NCBI GenBank assembly: GCA_015075585.1
Contig: JABTUB010000002.1
Location: 434,001-498,000, forward strand
Source: Chloracidobacterium sp.
GTDB taxonomy: Bacteria; Acidobacteriota; Blastocatellia; Pyrinomonadales; Pyrinomonadaceae
Direction of reading: 5' to 3'
DNA: 64,000 nucleotides
The notes beneath the pieces were generated by a model. The model saw only the letters and a list, made by a program, of their open reading frames with translations, was not told where the DNA came from and made no database searches. Shown here piece after piece: positions 17,417 to 25,693 of this stretch. Position 1 is the first letter of the stretch, and every line of letters begins with the position of its first letter. The position numbers and the translations under genes were made by a program.

Positions 17417-18531
17417 TTTACAAGACTCTCATAAAGGGCCGCCGTGTCGGATAGTTGGCGTTCGGTTGAGAATTTTTCTTCTATTATGCGACGGCCCGCG
17501 GCACCGAACCGCGAGGCCTTCGCCTCATCGCAAATAAGATCGAGCAGCTTATCGGCCAATGCTGGGTCGTCATCTGAGGCGACAAGATACCCTGTTTCAT
17601 CATTGATGACGGCCTCGGCCGCTCCGCCGACATCGGTCGCAATAACAGGCTTTCCGGCGGCCATATATTCAAGGATCGAGTTCGAGAAACCCTCTGCCGT
17701 CGATGTAAGCGCGCACGCGTAAGCGGCGTCGAGCAATGCCGGAACGTCTGTACACCGTCCTATGAAATGCACGCGATCTCCGATACCCAGCGAAGCCGCC
17801 ATCGCCGCAAGCTCATCTTTCAAACCGCCTTCTCCCGCAACTACAAAATGCACGTCAGGCAACGTGCCTTTGATCCGTGCGGCCGCCCGGAGCAGCATCG
17901 GAATGTTCTTAACGCTGTGCCGAAGGTTCGCGACCGCAACGACGAGCTTTTTATCGGGCAGGCCGAGACCCGCCAAGGTTTGCTGCCTATCATTGGCTTG
18001 AGCAAAGCGGCCAAGGTCGAGGCCATTGTAGATCACACTTATCTTTTCGCTTTTCACGCCCCGCTTGATGAGATGCTCTCGCACAGCGGCGGAATTCGCA
18101 ACGATCGCATTTGCCCGGCCAAATGCGACACCCTCGACGAATTCCTGAGCCCGCGTCCGCATACCGCCGGTCTCGCGTTTTGAAGCAATACGCCCTTTCA
18201 GCCGTGCAAGTTTTCCGGCAGCCATACCGAGAATGTTCGAGTAAAAATCGTGCGAATGGATGACGTTGATCCCATTCGCGCGAAGGTAGCGTGAAAGCGC
18301 ACGAACCTGCCGGATGAAGTTGAGGTTGTAGAACGATGTCAGCCTAAACTCCGGCACATCACCTAGATCGAGGCTCTCGATGTCTTTTAGCAGGATGCCT
18401 TCTTTATTTAGTGCAGCTATCCGCACCTCGATGCGTCCGTCCTCAGCCAGAGCACGCGTCAACGCCACGGCTTGCCGCTCGCTGCCGCCTTGATGGAAGC
18501 TGCCGATCAACTGTAGTACGCGTATCTTCAC
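17413..18531 (-). CDS. Glycosyltransferase family 4
   Basis: GT-B glycosyltransferase, about 372 residues. VLQLIGSFHQGGSERQAVAL is the N-terminal Gly-rich loop, HSHDFYSNILGMAAGKLA follows the first domain core, and EGFSNSILEYMAAGKPVIAT is the classic GT4 donor-binding motif. I placed the start at GTG 18531, which overlaps the heparinase-like stop as GTGA and begins directly before the first beta strand. GTG 18546 is an in-frame alternative that adds five residues. It is translationally coupled to the next GT4 (ATGA overlap). It acts in assembling the repeat unit; the position in the chain is unknown. Confidence 0.88.
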   Translation of the reverse strand: MKIRVLQLIGSFHQGGSERQAVALTRALAEDGRIEVRIAALNKEGILLKDIESLDLGDVPEFRLTSFYNLNFIRQVRALSRYLRANGINVIHSHDFYSNILGMAAGKLARLKGRIASKRETGGMRTRAQEFVEGVAFGRANAIVANSAAVREHLIKRGVKSEKISVIYNGLDLGRFAQANDRQQTLAGLGLPDKKLVVAVANLRHSVKNIPMLLRAAARIKGTLPDVHFVVAGEGGLKDELAAMAASLGIGDRVHFIGRCTDVPALLDAAYACALTSTAEGFSNSILEYMAAGKPVIATDVGGAAEAVINDETGYLVASDDDPALADKLLDLICDEAKASRFGAAGRRIIEEKFSTERQLSDTAALYESLVK

Positions 18532-20924
18532 ACCGCTTCGGGGCACTTTTCGCCGATGGATACCGTGCTGTGGGTACCATCGGCATTTATGTAGAGGTCG
18601 CTGCCGAAACGTCGGATCGAGACGGACGCGTGACGGCCTTCGCCGTCAAATATATCGCGTTCGTTCAACCTCAGGCGGTCGCCGCCGATCAGCACGAACT
18701 CCTCAGGTATCGTTTCGTCTGCCGTCAAACGCGCCCATGAAAGATGGAAGTTCGTGTCAAAGAGTTCCGTCCGCAGCATTTCGCCGTCGCCAACGACAAA
18801 GACATCCGTATATGCGCCGAAATTTATGATAAACGCCCGGCCGCCAACAATGGACAGCTCGGCCGCTATCGGGTTCCTACGGCCGGTACCTACGGGCATT
18901 ATGAACGTAAAGAACTCCTGCATTCCGCGCCCCGTTGACAGATAACGAAGGAACGGTGCGTTCGTTTTGTTGCCGTATTCCCTGGACACCCAACTCTCTT
19001 TCCGCAGCCAGTGCCCTTCATCGCCGAAACAAAATATCCTGTGTCGTTTACTTCCCGCGTAGGCACCGTCGATCCCCGTCGAGACCTTTGTGCCTGCGGC
19101 ATAATGAAAATTCAACTGACATTCATGCGAACCCTTAACAGCAATGAGGTCGCGGATAATTATGTAGTCATTTTTCAGGAAAAGTATTTCGCGCTCGTGG
19201 GCCGCTCCGCCCTCGATGGTGTCAAAGCCGCGTGTCTGTCCCGCAAAATGGTCGAAACGCGCATCGGTTAGCGCGGCTGCAAGCTGCGTCTCGGCCCTTT
19301 CTCCCCAACGGAAAACGCCCGAAGGACGGCTCGAAGACCGGTCATCGATCGTCGCCGTGTTATGTGCCGCACTCATTCGAAAGAGGTCTCGCATCTCACG
19401 CGATTCGTGATAGGAATACGTCCCCGGATCGACGAGCAGAGTTCGGCCATTGAGCGAAAGGTCGATAGAAAGCGCATCCGCGTGGCCGTGCCCGCCCGAG
19501 AGCGAACCGACCTCACCGTGATCGACGATCAGTACAGTGTCTGTATCCGCCCAACCGTCACGCATCACCATATAGCCGCCTGCCGCAAATTCGCGCGATG
19601 CCGCCTTCGGCCTTCGGCTGTTGAGCTTTGCATACCGCGCGACGCCTTCGCTGCCTGTAAGCCAAAAAACCTCATCCAAAGCCTTCCGCGCAACATATTT
19701 CATTTCGCCTCGGCCAAGTATCGATGCACCGAGGGCGAGTGAGCCGCGAAAGTCATCGGCAGCGGCCATCGTAATTGGCAGCATTCGTCCGCCGTCATCA
19801 TCGCCGATCAATGGCGTAGTGCCGTCCGGCCGCGTTATGTACATCATGAACTCGAGTGCGGCAAGATAGCGTTGATCGGCAGCAAGATTTCGCTTATCGT
19901 ACTGCGGATCGCCGGCCAGGGAACGGAGCACGAAAAAGTGTGAGTAAAAATCGACGGTATAGCGCTGATACCATGTGCTTTGCTCAAAATAGACACCGTC
20001 GGGCAGTATCTGTTTCGTGATCTCATCAAGCAGGATGTCGCTGCCGAGCTTCGTCCAATGCTTTGCTTTTTGCAGGAACGGCAGCTGCGTACCGAGATAA
20101 TAGAGGGCGAGTGCCTCGCCGGTCAGATGCGTATTGGGGCTGTAATATTTCGAAAGGTATTTCTCGATGTGGCGGCCGTGAAGATAAAGGGCCTTTACCG
20201 CTTCCTTGAGTATTTCCGGCGTAAGTGCGGCAGAATGCCGGAATAAGTTAAGTGCCCATACCCAAGAAACAGAACGGAACGCTGCCTCAAGGCTGCTGGT
20301 CCAATTGATACCGACACCGCAAGGGTTCTGCTCGATCCACGACAGCAGATGCTCGACAACCATAAACGCATATCTTTCGTCGCGCGTCAGCGTGTAGGCC
20401 ACGCCGAGAATAAAGAAATGCTGGTGGCGGTTCAGTTCCCAAACGATCTTTTTATCACCGGTTTCCGAGGTATCGAGTTCGTCAAATTCTTTCCAATGTT
20501 TTACAGGGGCACGCAGGCCTGATATCGGTTCGAGATGCCAATCGACCTCGGTTCCGACGTACAGATTCTTGTAACCAAGCAGGTCAAAGCGTCCTTCAAG
20601 GAGCAGATCGGCCCTGCTGACGAACGCATCACACACTTCATTGCCGACGGCATCGCGAAATCCTTGCCCGATATCGCCTACGAATGAGCGAAAGAAGTGC
20701 TCATCCGCATTTTGAAAGAACACTTTCGCAACGCGCTCTGCAACTGCATCGGGATCGCGGAACCGACGCCGGTCGAGAAGCTTGAAGAATTCGCCATCCG
20801 ACAGATCACGCTCGCCCAGACCCATTTGATCACGATACGCGGACACGGCTTGGCCGCCGCGTGACAGCAGTTCGCTGACGCTGCGGCCGCGCATCTTTTT
20901 GATCGTGTCCAATGGTTTCGCCAT
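18528..20924 (-). CDS. Heparinase II/III-family polysaccharide lyase-like protein
   Basis: 798-residue protein with the two-domain heparinase II/III plan. The N-terminal alpha/alpha toroid (about 90-400) includes YYSPNTHLTGEALALYYLG, where Asn-His match the charge-neutralising pair, and STWYQRYTVDFYSHFFVL, which supplies the candidate catalytic Tyr. The C-terminal beta-sandwich (about 430-650) contains GSLSGGHGHADALSIDL with the family's His. Such enzymes beta-eliminate uronic-acid polysaccharides such as alginate or heparin. No signal peptide is visible, so export is unclear. ATG 20924 has an AAGG ribosome site; GTG 20927 is the codon just before. It sits inside the biosynthetic operon, suggesting a role in trimming, release or turnover of the polymer made here. 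Confidence 0.85.
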   Translation of the reverse strand: MAKPLDTIKKMRGRSVSELLSRGGQAVSAYRDQMGLGERDLSDGEFFKLLDRRRFRDPDAVAERVAKVFFQNADEHFFRSFVGDIGQGFRDAVGNEVCDAFVSRADLLLEGRFDLLGYKNLYVGTEVDWHLEPISGLRAPVKHWKEFDELDTSETGDKKIVWELNRHQHFFILGVAYTLTRDERYAFMVVEHLLSWIEQNPCGVGINWTSSLEAAFRSVSWVWALNLFRHSAALTPEILKEAVKALYLHGRHIEKYLSKYYSPNTHLTGEALALYYLGTQLPFLQKAKHWTKLGSDILLDEITKQILPDGVYFEQSTWYQRYTVDFYSHFFVLRSLAGDPQYDKRNLAADQRYLAALEFMMYITRPDGTTPLIGDDDGGRMLPITMAAADDFRGSLALGASILGRGEMKYVARKALDEVFWLTGSEGVARYAKLNSRRPKAASREFAAGGYMVMRDGWADTDTVLIVDHGEVGSLSGGHGHADALSIDLSLNGRTLLVDPGTYSYHESREMRDLFRMSAAHNTATIDDRSSSRPSGVFRWGERAETQLAAALTDARFDHFAGQTRGFDTIEGGAAHEREILFLKNDYIIIRDLIAVKGSHECQLNFHYAAGTKVSTGIDGAYAGSKRHRIFCFGDEGHWLRKESWVSREYGNKTNAPFLRYLSTGRGMQEFFTFIMPVGTGRRNPIAAELSIVGGRAFIINFGAYTDVFVVGDGEMLRTELFDTNFHLSWARLTADETIPEEFVLIGGDRLRLNERDIFDGEGRHASVSIRRFGSDLYINADGTHSTVSIGEKCPEAV

Positions 20925-20930
20925 CACGCC

Positions 20931-22070
20931 TTATGCACCTTTCCCCTCGCTCATGATCGTCTGTAAATGATGATCGCGATACAGGTGCGGATCACCGGTA
21001 AACCCTTCGCTGATCGCGACGGCCATATTGAACGCCTCTCGTGCACTTGCAAAGTGAATGGTCTGCTTTCCCGTCCGCGCCGCTCCTTCGACCATCTCAC
21101 CGAACAGCCGCTTTGCATCCTCACCGATACAGGCCTGCTGGTCATGATCAAAGAAACCGTGGCAATACAGCTTGATAAAGATCACATCGGACCGGCCCTC
21201 GACCGTGATATTCGCCGATGCCCAGCGCTTGAGCCTGCCGACCCCGCTTCCCAATGCGGCGGTAAGTGAACCATCGTCGATCCGCGGCCTAACGCGGCTC
21301 AGGTCAAAGATAAGCGGCCCGGTAAATATCAGTGGTAATTGCGGTTCCGTACCGTTCACCGAAAATCTCCTGCCGACCGCGTGCGGAACGGCCTGCTTCG
21401 GATCGCCGCCGTACTCGTAGATCATATTGATCATTGCAACCTGCGTTCGATCGGGCGCCGAGGGCAGCGTAAAGTCGGCGTAACAGCCCGTATCGCGAAG
21501 TATGGCCATCTCGTCATCAACGCCGCAATATTTGCCGCCGCACGAATTCGCCAAGGCGAGATTGCCGTGAACAAAGGCGTACATCGGTGCTCCCCCGCCG
21601 TGCCAACGCGAAAGGCATCGATGCCGCTCTGCAATGGTGTCCCGAAACTCTACAAGCTGACGTTCAAGGTTCTCGGCCGTGTCCGGCCGATCGACGCCGT
21701 GATGCAAATGCACCTCGACCTCGCCCAGGCCTTCCTCCTGCATCTCAGCCAAAACGTCGAGTATCTCAGGATGATATTGTTCGGCCGGATAGAAGTTCGT
21801 ATGCCGAAACTTCGTCCCGTCCGCATCGCTTACCGAATTACCGATCTCTCGTGCCATTTTGCGATAAGCGTCGAGCCGCTTCATTTGCGTCCGATGGTCG
21901 AGCACACCGCCTGAACTCCAGCCCGGCTCAAAGTGATCTGCCACAGTGATCACAATATGCTTATGCTCAAAGGCAGTCGCCTCAAGCAAAGCACGGGCGC
22001 GGACGAACGGATAGCGTACAAGCCACGGCAGGTTCCATCTTAGCTTTGTAATGAAGGTATCCTCTCCCAT
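20931..22070 (-). CDS. Polysaccharide-deacetylase-like protein (divergent)
   Basis: 379-residue protein that I could not place firmly. HIVITVADHFEPGWSSGG resembles the first strand and metal Asp/His of NodB-like deacetylases. EVEVHLHHGVDRPDTAE adds the His-rich second motif, and SDVIFIKLYCHGFFDHDQQ a later one. Together they suggest a metal-binding beta/alpha barrel. The canonical NodB TFDDG motif is absent. No signal peptide is seen. It lies between the flippase (1-nt overlap, TGATG) and the heparinase-like gene (6-nt gap), so it is surely part of polysaccharide synthesis or processing. Deacetylation of an amino sugar is the best guess; a non-enzymatic role is possible. Confidence 0.6.
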   Translation of the reverse strand: MGEDTFITKLRWNLPWLVRYPFVRARALLEATAFEHKHIVITVADHFEPGWSSGGVLDHRTQMKRLDAYRKMAREIGNSVSDADGTKFRHTNFYPAEQYHPEILDVLAEMQEEGLGEVEVHLHHGVDRPDTAENLERQLVEFRDTIAERHRCLSRWHGGGAPMYAFVHGNLALANSCGGKYCGVDDEMAILRDTGCYADFTLPSAPDRTQVAMINMIYEYGGDPKQAVPHAVGRRFSVNGTEPQLPLIFTGPLIFDLSRVRPRIDDGSLTAALGSGVGRLKRWASANITVEGRSDVIFIKLYCHGFFDHDQQACIGEDAKRLFGEMVEGAARTGKQTIHFASAREAFNMAVAISEGFTGDPHLYRDHHLQTIMSEGKGA

Positions 22071-23665
22071 CAGCTTGCCGCCTCAGCCGTGTTCGACCTT
22101 CGATGCAGGATCATCTTGTCGATGAACTGCCGCACCGTTCTCTTTTCTTCGGGTTCGATCACACCAAAAAGATTCGCAAAGAATAGATATACGGGCGCGA
22201 ACACCGCCCCCGAGACTGCAAGCACAAGCCCGCCGCCGATAAGATTGCGGATTCCCATCTTCTCCGACATCAGCACACCGCGCACGAAGTGTTCGCCGAT
22301 CGCCATCACGTGATCGTGCGTTCCCGCATACACGAGATATGTCGCGGCCCCGGCTATGATGCTGGCGACACCGGTCTTACCGATACTCTTTAAAAGCGGC
22401 AAGTGCCGCCGGCCGACGCCGAGTTTGACAAAGATCATGGTCTCGGCAAAGCACTTTTCGATCACTATCGCAGCAACAGCGACCGCGATAAAACCTGTCA
22501 ATCCAAGATACGGCAGGCCGAAATACAGGCCTGCTATCAGCATCATGAGGATCAATATTCGCGTCAGCAGGAACAGCCTGCCAAGCTCCTTGTAAGAGCG
22601 AAGCACCGGATCAGTTATCACGATGCTGAATGGCAGTATCGTGAGGTTGACCATGAAGATAGGCGCGCTCGCCGCATACTTTTCGGTAAATAGTGTTATG
22701 ACAAAGGTGTTCGCAGTAATAAGCAGAAAGATGTAGATCGGGAAATAGAAGAACGAAAGTTTTTGCGACGCCCGTGCCGTGAGCCTGATCATCTCATCTC
22801 GGTCGCCTACGAGCTGCAGTTCATTCATTCGCGGGATCAGAACGGAGGTTACGGATTCGGAGAGCATCGCGATCAGCGGCACTTCAAAACAGCCATACGC
22901 ATAGATCGCAAAGTCTGCGGACGAGAATTTATATCCGACAAAATAATTATGTATATCATTTTGTGCCATCCACAGAATGCCGGCCAAGCCGAACGGCATA
23001 GCGTAACGCATCTGCTCCCAAAAGAATGAGAGGTCGAAGGATCGCCAAAAGCCGGGAAACCGCGATGTCAGGTACACAAGCAGAATTGCCGTTTGGATAA
23101 CGCCCTGCACCATCGCCGCGTACATGAACGACTCGACCGTAGCGAACTCAAAGACAGCGGCACCCATGAATATGGTCTTGCTTAACTGAGCGATGATGAT
23201 GAAGACGGTCGCGATCCGGGCTTCTTGATTTGCGATCGCGACCGTTTCAAGAAAGGTTGAGAATATCCAGATCCAAATGACAACGCCGATCTTCGGAGCA
23301 AGTTCCGTAAGTGCCTCACTCTGAAAGACATCGCCGATTATCCGCGGGTAGAGATTGAGCGCAAGGCATGCAAGGCCGCCGACAAAGAAATTGAAGACCA
23401 GGATATTTAGAATCGAAGCCGCTCTTCGCTCCTGACTTTCCCTTGCGAGAAAATAGTATGCGCTCATCGAGAAGCCTAACGGCAGCAGCACCACCGCGTT
23501 GGCAATTACTTGAAACGCCGCACGATAGTGCCCGACCTCTTGCTGCGGCAGATAACGCACGATAAGCAGCGGCAGCACAAAGCTGAAGCCAAAGCCGATG
23601 ATCTTGGCGGCCAACAGCCATGCGCTCTGCTCTTTTAATGAGCGTTTTTCAGCCGATCCTGTCAT
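22070..23665 (-). CDS. Polysaccharide flippase (Wzx/MATE-like)
   Basis: Inner-membrane protein of 531 residues with 12-14 hydrophobic helices. The start (SAWLLAAKIIGFGFSFVLPL, then IVRYLPQQEVGHYRAAFQVI) is the usual first-helix and loop pattern of polysaccharide biosynthesis flippases, with the Gln/Gly turn before helix 2. It would flip undecaprenyl-linked repeat units to the periplasm, where the ligase/polymerase-like protein (26858-28432) would act. It overlaps the FkbM-type gene upstream by 17 nt and the deacetylase-like gene downstream by 1 nt. The cytoplasmic C-terminal tail is charged and contains KMILHRRSNTAEAAS. Confidence 0.88.
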   Translation of the reverse strand: MTGSAEKRSLKEQSAWLLAAKIIGFGFSFVLPLLIVRYLPQQEVGHYRAAFQVIANAVVLLPLGFSMSAYYFLARESQERRAASILNILVFNFFVGGLACLALNLYPRIIGDVFQSEALTELAPKIGVVIWIWIFSTFLETVAIANQEARIATVFIIIAQLSKTIFMGAAVFEFATVESFMYAAMVQGVIQTAILLVYLTSRFPGFWRSFDLSFFWEQMRYAMPFGLAGILWMAQNDIHNYFVGYKFSSADFAIYAYGCFEVPLIAMLSESVTSVLIPRMNELQLVGDRDEMIRLTARASQKLSFFYFPIYIFLLITANTFVITLFTEKYAASAPIFMVNLTILPFSIVITDPVLRSYKELGRLFLLTRILILMMLIAGLYFGLPYLGLTGFIAVAVAAIVIEKCFAETMIFVKLGVGRRHLPLLKSIGKTGVASIIAGAATYLVYAGTHDHVMAIGEHFVRGVLMSEKMGIRNLIGGGLVLAVSGAVFAPVYLFFANLFGVIEPEEKRTVRQFIDKMILHRRSNTAEAAS

Positions 23666-24518
23666 TTTTGGTCACTGAACTGTGTCTTGCGTGGGTGTCA
23701 TACCAGCCCGGCACCGAACGCTTAAGCACCCGCTCGACGGTATGGATGAAGTTTCTGCCTTTCTCGGTCTGCACCAGATACGAATAATCTCCGAACAGCC
23801 AGTATTTCACAAAGATCCGGCGATATTCCCTGATCACCGCATCACGCGATCGCCATTTGCCTTCGGTATCTTCGCCGATCGGCCCGGACGCCCCTTCTTC
23901 AAACTCGTACAATCGGCCGCCGTTACCGTCGGGAACCGAGGCAAAAGAACGCTCAAAATCCTGTTTGATCGCCTTGAACTCGTGATAGCCAAGCTTCTCC
24001 AGAAGGTCGAACTCATATATGAGGTTTCTGAAGATGACCTTCTCAGAGCGGATAGACAGATAGTCGGGCTTATTCTCAAAATCGAGCATCGCGCGCAGGC
24101 AAACCACTTCGGATCCGACAATGTCCGCCTTCATAAATTGCGGCACACCGTGCTTTTCCATCTCAGCACCGAAGTCAACCGCATTGACCTCGATCTGCTC
24201 CATTGCGGTATCGTAGATCTCGTTGCGAAAAACCCAATCGAGCGAGTTACTGCCCCAAAGATTATGATCGCGGTTCCGATAGAATCTTGTGGTCGGATCT
24301 TTTGACGCCTCGGTGATGGCTCCTTCGACTATCGTCAAACGGCCATTCTCGATCGCATCAGCAAAGCGTTTGCGGCAGAACTCGGCATTCTGAGGGTCGG
24401 CCTCAAAGGCGACGACCTTGTAGCCTTTTGCTAAATAGAAGTCCGTGTCCTGGCCTCGATGCAGACCTACATCAAAGACAAGATCGCGGACTTTTGGGGT
24501 CGTTCTCAGTGATGACAT
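23649..24518 (-). CDS. FkbM-family methyltransferase
   Basis: SAM-dependent methyltransferase-like protein, 289 residues. DLVFDVGLHRGQDTDFYLAK is motif I and VVAFEADPQNAEFCRKRF is the strand-2 region ending in an acidic residue, both typical of FkbM proteins. QFMKADIVGSEVVCLRAM matches the family's D-x-E/G segment, though FkbM proteins usually read DIEGxE here, so one position has changed (DIVGSE). ATG 24518 has a GAGAG ribosome site and was preferred over GTG 24545. It begins after a 95-122 nt gap from the GT2 gene, the largest within this operon, and overlaps the flippase by 17 nt. O-methylation of a sugar is likely but unproven. Confidence 0.82.
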   Translation of the reverse strand: MSSLRTTPKVRDLVFDVGLHRGQDTDFYLAKGYKVVAFEADPQNAEFCRKRFADAIENGRLTIVEGAITEASKDPTTRFYRNRDHNLWGSNSLDWVFRNEIYDTAMEQIEVNAVDFGAEMEKHGVPQFMKADIVGSEVVCLRAMLDFENKPDYLSIRSEKVIFRNLIYEFDLLEKLGYHEFKAIKQDFERSFASVPDGNGGRLYEFEEGASGPIGEDTEGKWRSRDAVIREYRRIFVKYWLFGDYSYLVQTEKGRNFIHTVERVLKRSVPGWYDTHARHSSVTKNDRIG

Positions 24519-24582
24519 GGCACTCTCAACACGCGGATGATGCACTCTGGCCGGGCATGGCGCATAGCATCTTCGCTTAAGA

Positions 24583-24606
24583 AAAATATCAATGGCCTGA
24601 TATTTT
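24583..24606. repeat. Perfect AT-rich 9-bp inverted repeat in operon gap
   Basis: AAAATATCA and TGATATTTT are exact complements separated by 6 nt (ATGGCC). On the minus strand the stem is followed by TTCTT, so it may act as a weak terminator or processing site between the GT2 and FkbM-type genes. It may instead be a protein-binding dyad upstream of the latter. The stem has only two GC pairs. Confidence 0.5.
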
Positions 24607-24624
24607 CAGGAAAGCCGGAAACCG

Positions 24625-24642
24625 ACTTAAATTACTTAAATT
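24625..24642. repeat. Two tandem 9-bp copies (ACTTAAATT)
   Basis: The nonamer ACTTAAATT occurs twice back to back; the second copy overlaps the stop codon of the GT2 gene. It is AT-rich compared with the surrounding coding sequence. No function is evident beyond a possible regulator site or slippage. Confidence 0.6.
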
Positions 24643-25693
24643 ATTGACCGCGTCCCGCAAAGGGCCTGCCCACAGCACCGCCCGGCACCATCGCTATTTC
24701 ATCGGCCCGATTGCTGCGGTAGCGGTCGAGCACAAGCCTTGGCGCAACTCGCAGGCCGATGGTGATCAGAAGCAATTTCAACGATCTGCGGTGCCGGTTC
24801 GCCTCGGCGAATGCCCGGCGCGCGCCCGCGAAGTCCTCGCTTATCAAAAGAGCCTTGCCGCGCTCGACCTCAAGATCCGCCTGCAGGCCCTTAACACGCC
24901 GCTCAAGAAGTTCCATGTCCTTCGCATCAAGATCGACCATTCTCTTGATCCGGTTAAAGACATCGATCTCACGCTCGACACGGCTTACCGAATCACCCGA
25001 AAGGCTGTTCAGGTGCACTCGATATTTCAAAAGCACGGTTCGCTGATAGCCGATCCGGGCACCATTCCTCGCCATTCGGACCCAAAGGTGGAAATCATGT
25101 GCGCGCGCGCGTTCCTGCTCGAACATCCCCGCATCGATGATCGCCGATCTCAAAGCCACGGTCCCCGAAGTGATGACATTGCACCTAAAATCCAACAGCG
25201 ATGCTACCGTAACTTCGCCCTCTGAAGGAGCAGATTCCATGAACGTGCGCCGCAATGCAGACCGCATTCCGAACTGCTGTGCGTCACAATAGACCATATC
25301 GTGTCCGCGGCCCAGGAACGTAACTTGCGAAGTAAGGAAATCGGGCAGCCAAATATCATCGCCGTCGAGGAACGCAATGATCTCGCCCCGAGCATGACGG
25401 ATCGCCGTATTTCGGGCGGCTCCGGCCCCTTGGCTCGGCTGCTTGATGTAAATGATATTCTCGCGATGCGGCTGGATCGCCCGCTCAAATGCGGCGGTGT
25501 CAGGCGAGCCGTCATTGACGACTATCACCTCGTGATCGCGAAAACGCTGAGCGGCGACCGATTCCAGTGTCTCACCGATAAATTCGGCAACATTGTATGC
25601 CGGTATCACCACGCTCACCCTTGGTGCCCATGAAAAGATATTTCGGCCTACATTGACCTCGATCCCGAGCTTTTTGTCCTCTGATGACAACAT
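24641..25693 (-). CDS. Glycosyltransferase family 2
   Basis: GT-A glycosyltransferase of 350 residues. VSVVIPAYNVAEFIGETLES opens the nucleotide-binding fold, EVIVVNDGSPD holds the first Asp pair, and GEIIAFLDGDDIWLPDFL gives the DxD metal site. The remainder is a charged helical region (LERRVKGLQADLEVERGK) that may mediate partner contacts. ATG 25693 overlaps the previous gene's TAA (TAATG), indicating coupling; the frame continues upstream but would invade that gene. Probably inverting; substrates unknown. Confidence 0.9.
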   Translation of the reverse strand: MLSSEDKKLGIEVNVGRNIFSWAPRVSVVIPAYNVAEFIGETLESVAAQRFRDHEVIVVNDGSPDTAAFERAIQPHRENIIYIKQPSQGAGAARNTAIRHARGEIIAFLDGDDIWLPDFLTSQVTFLGRGHDMVYCDAQQFGMRSALRRTFMESAPSEGEVTVASLLDFRCNVITSGTVALRSAIIDAGMFEQERARAHDFHLWVRMARNGARIGYQRTVLLKYRVHLNSLSGDSVSRVEREIDVFNRIKRMVDLDAKDMELLERRVKGLQADLEVERGKALLISEDFAGARRAFAEANRHRRSLKLLLITIGLRVAPRLVLDRYRSNRADEIAMVPGGAVGRPFAGRGQ

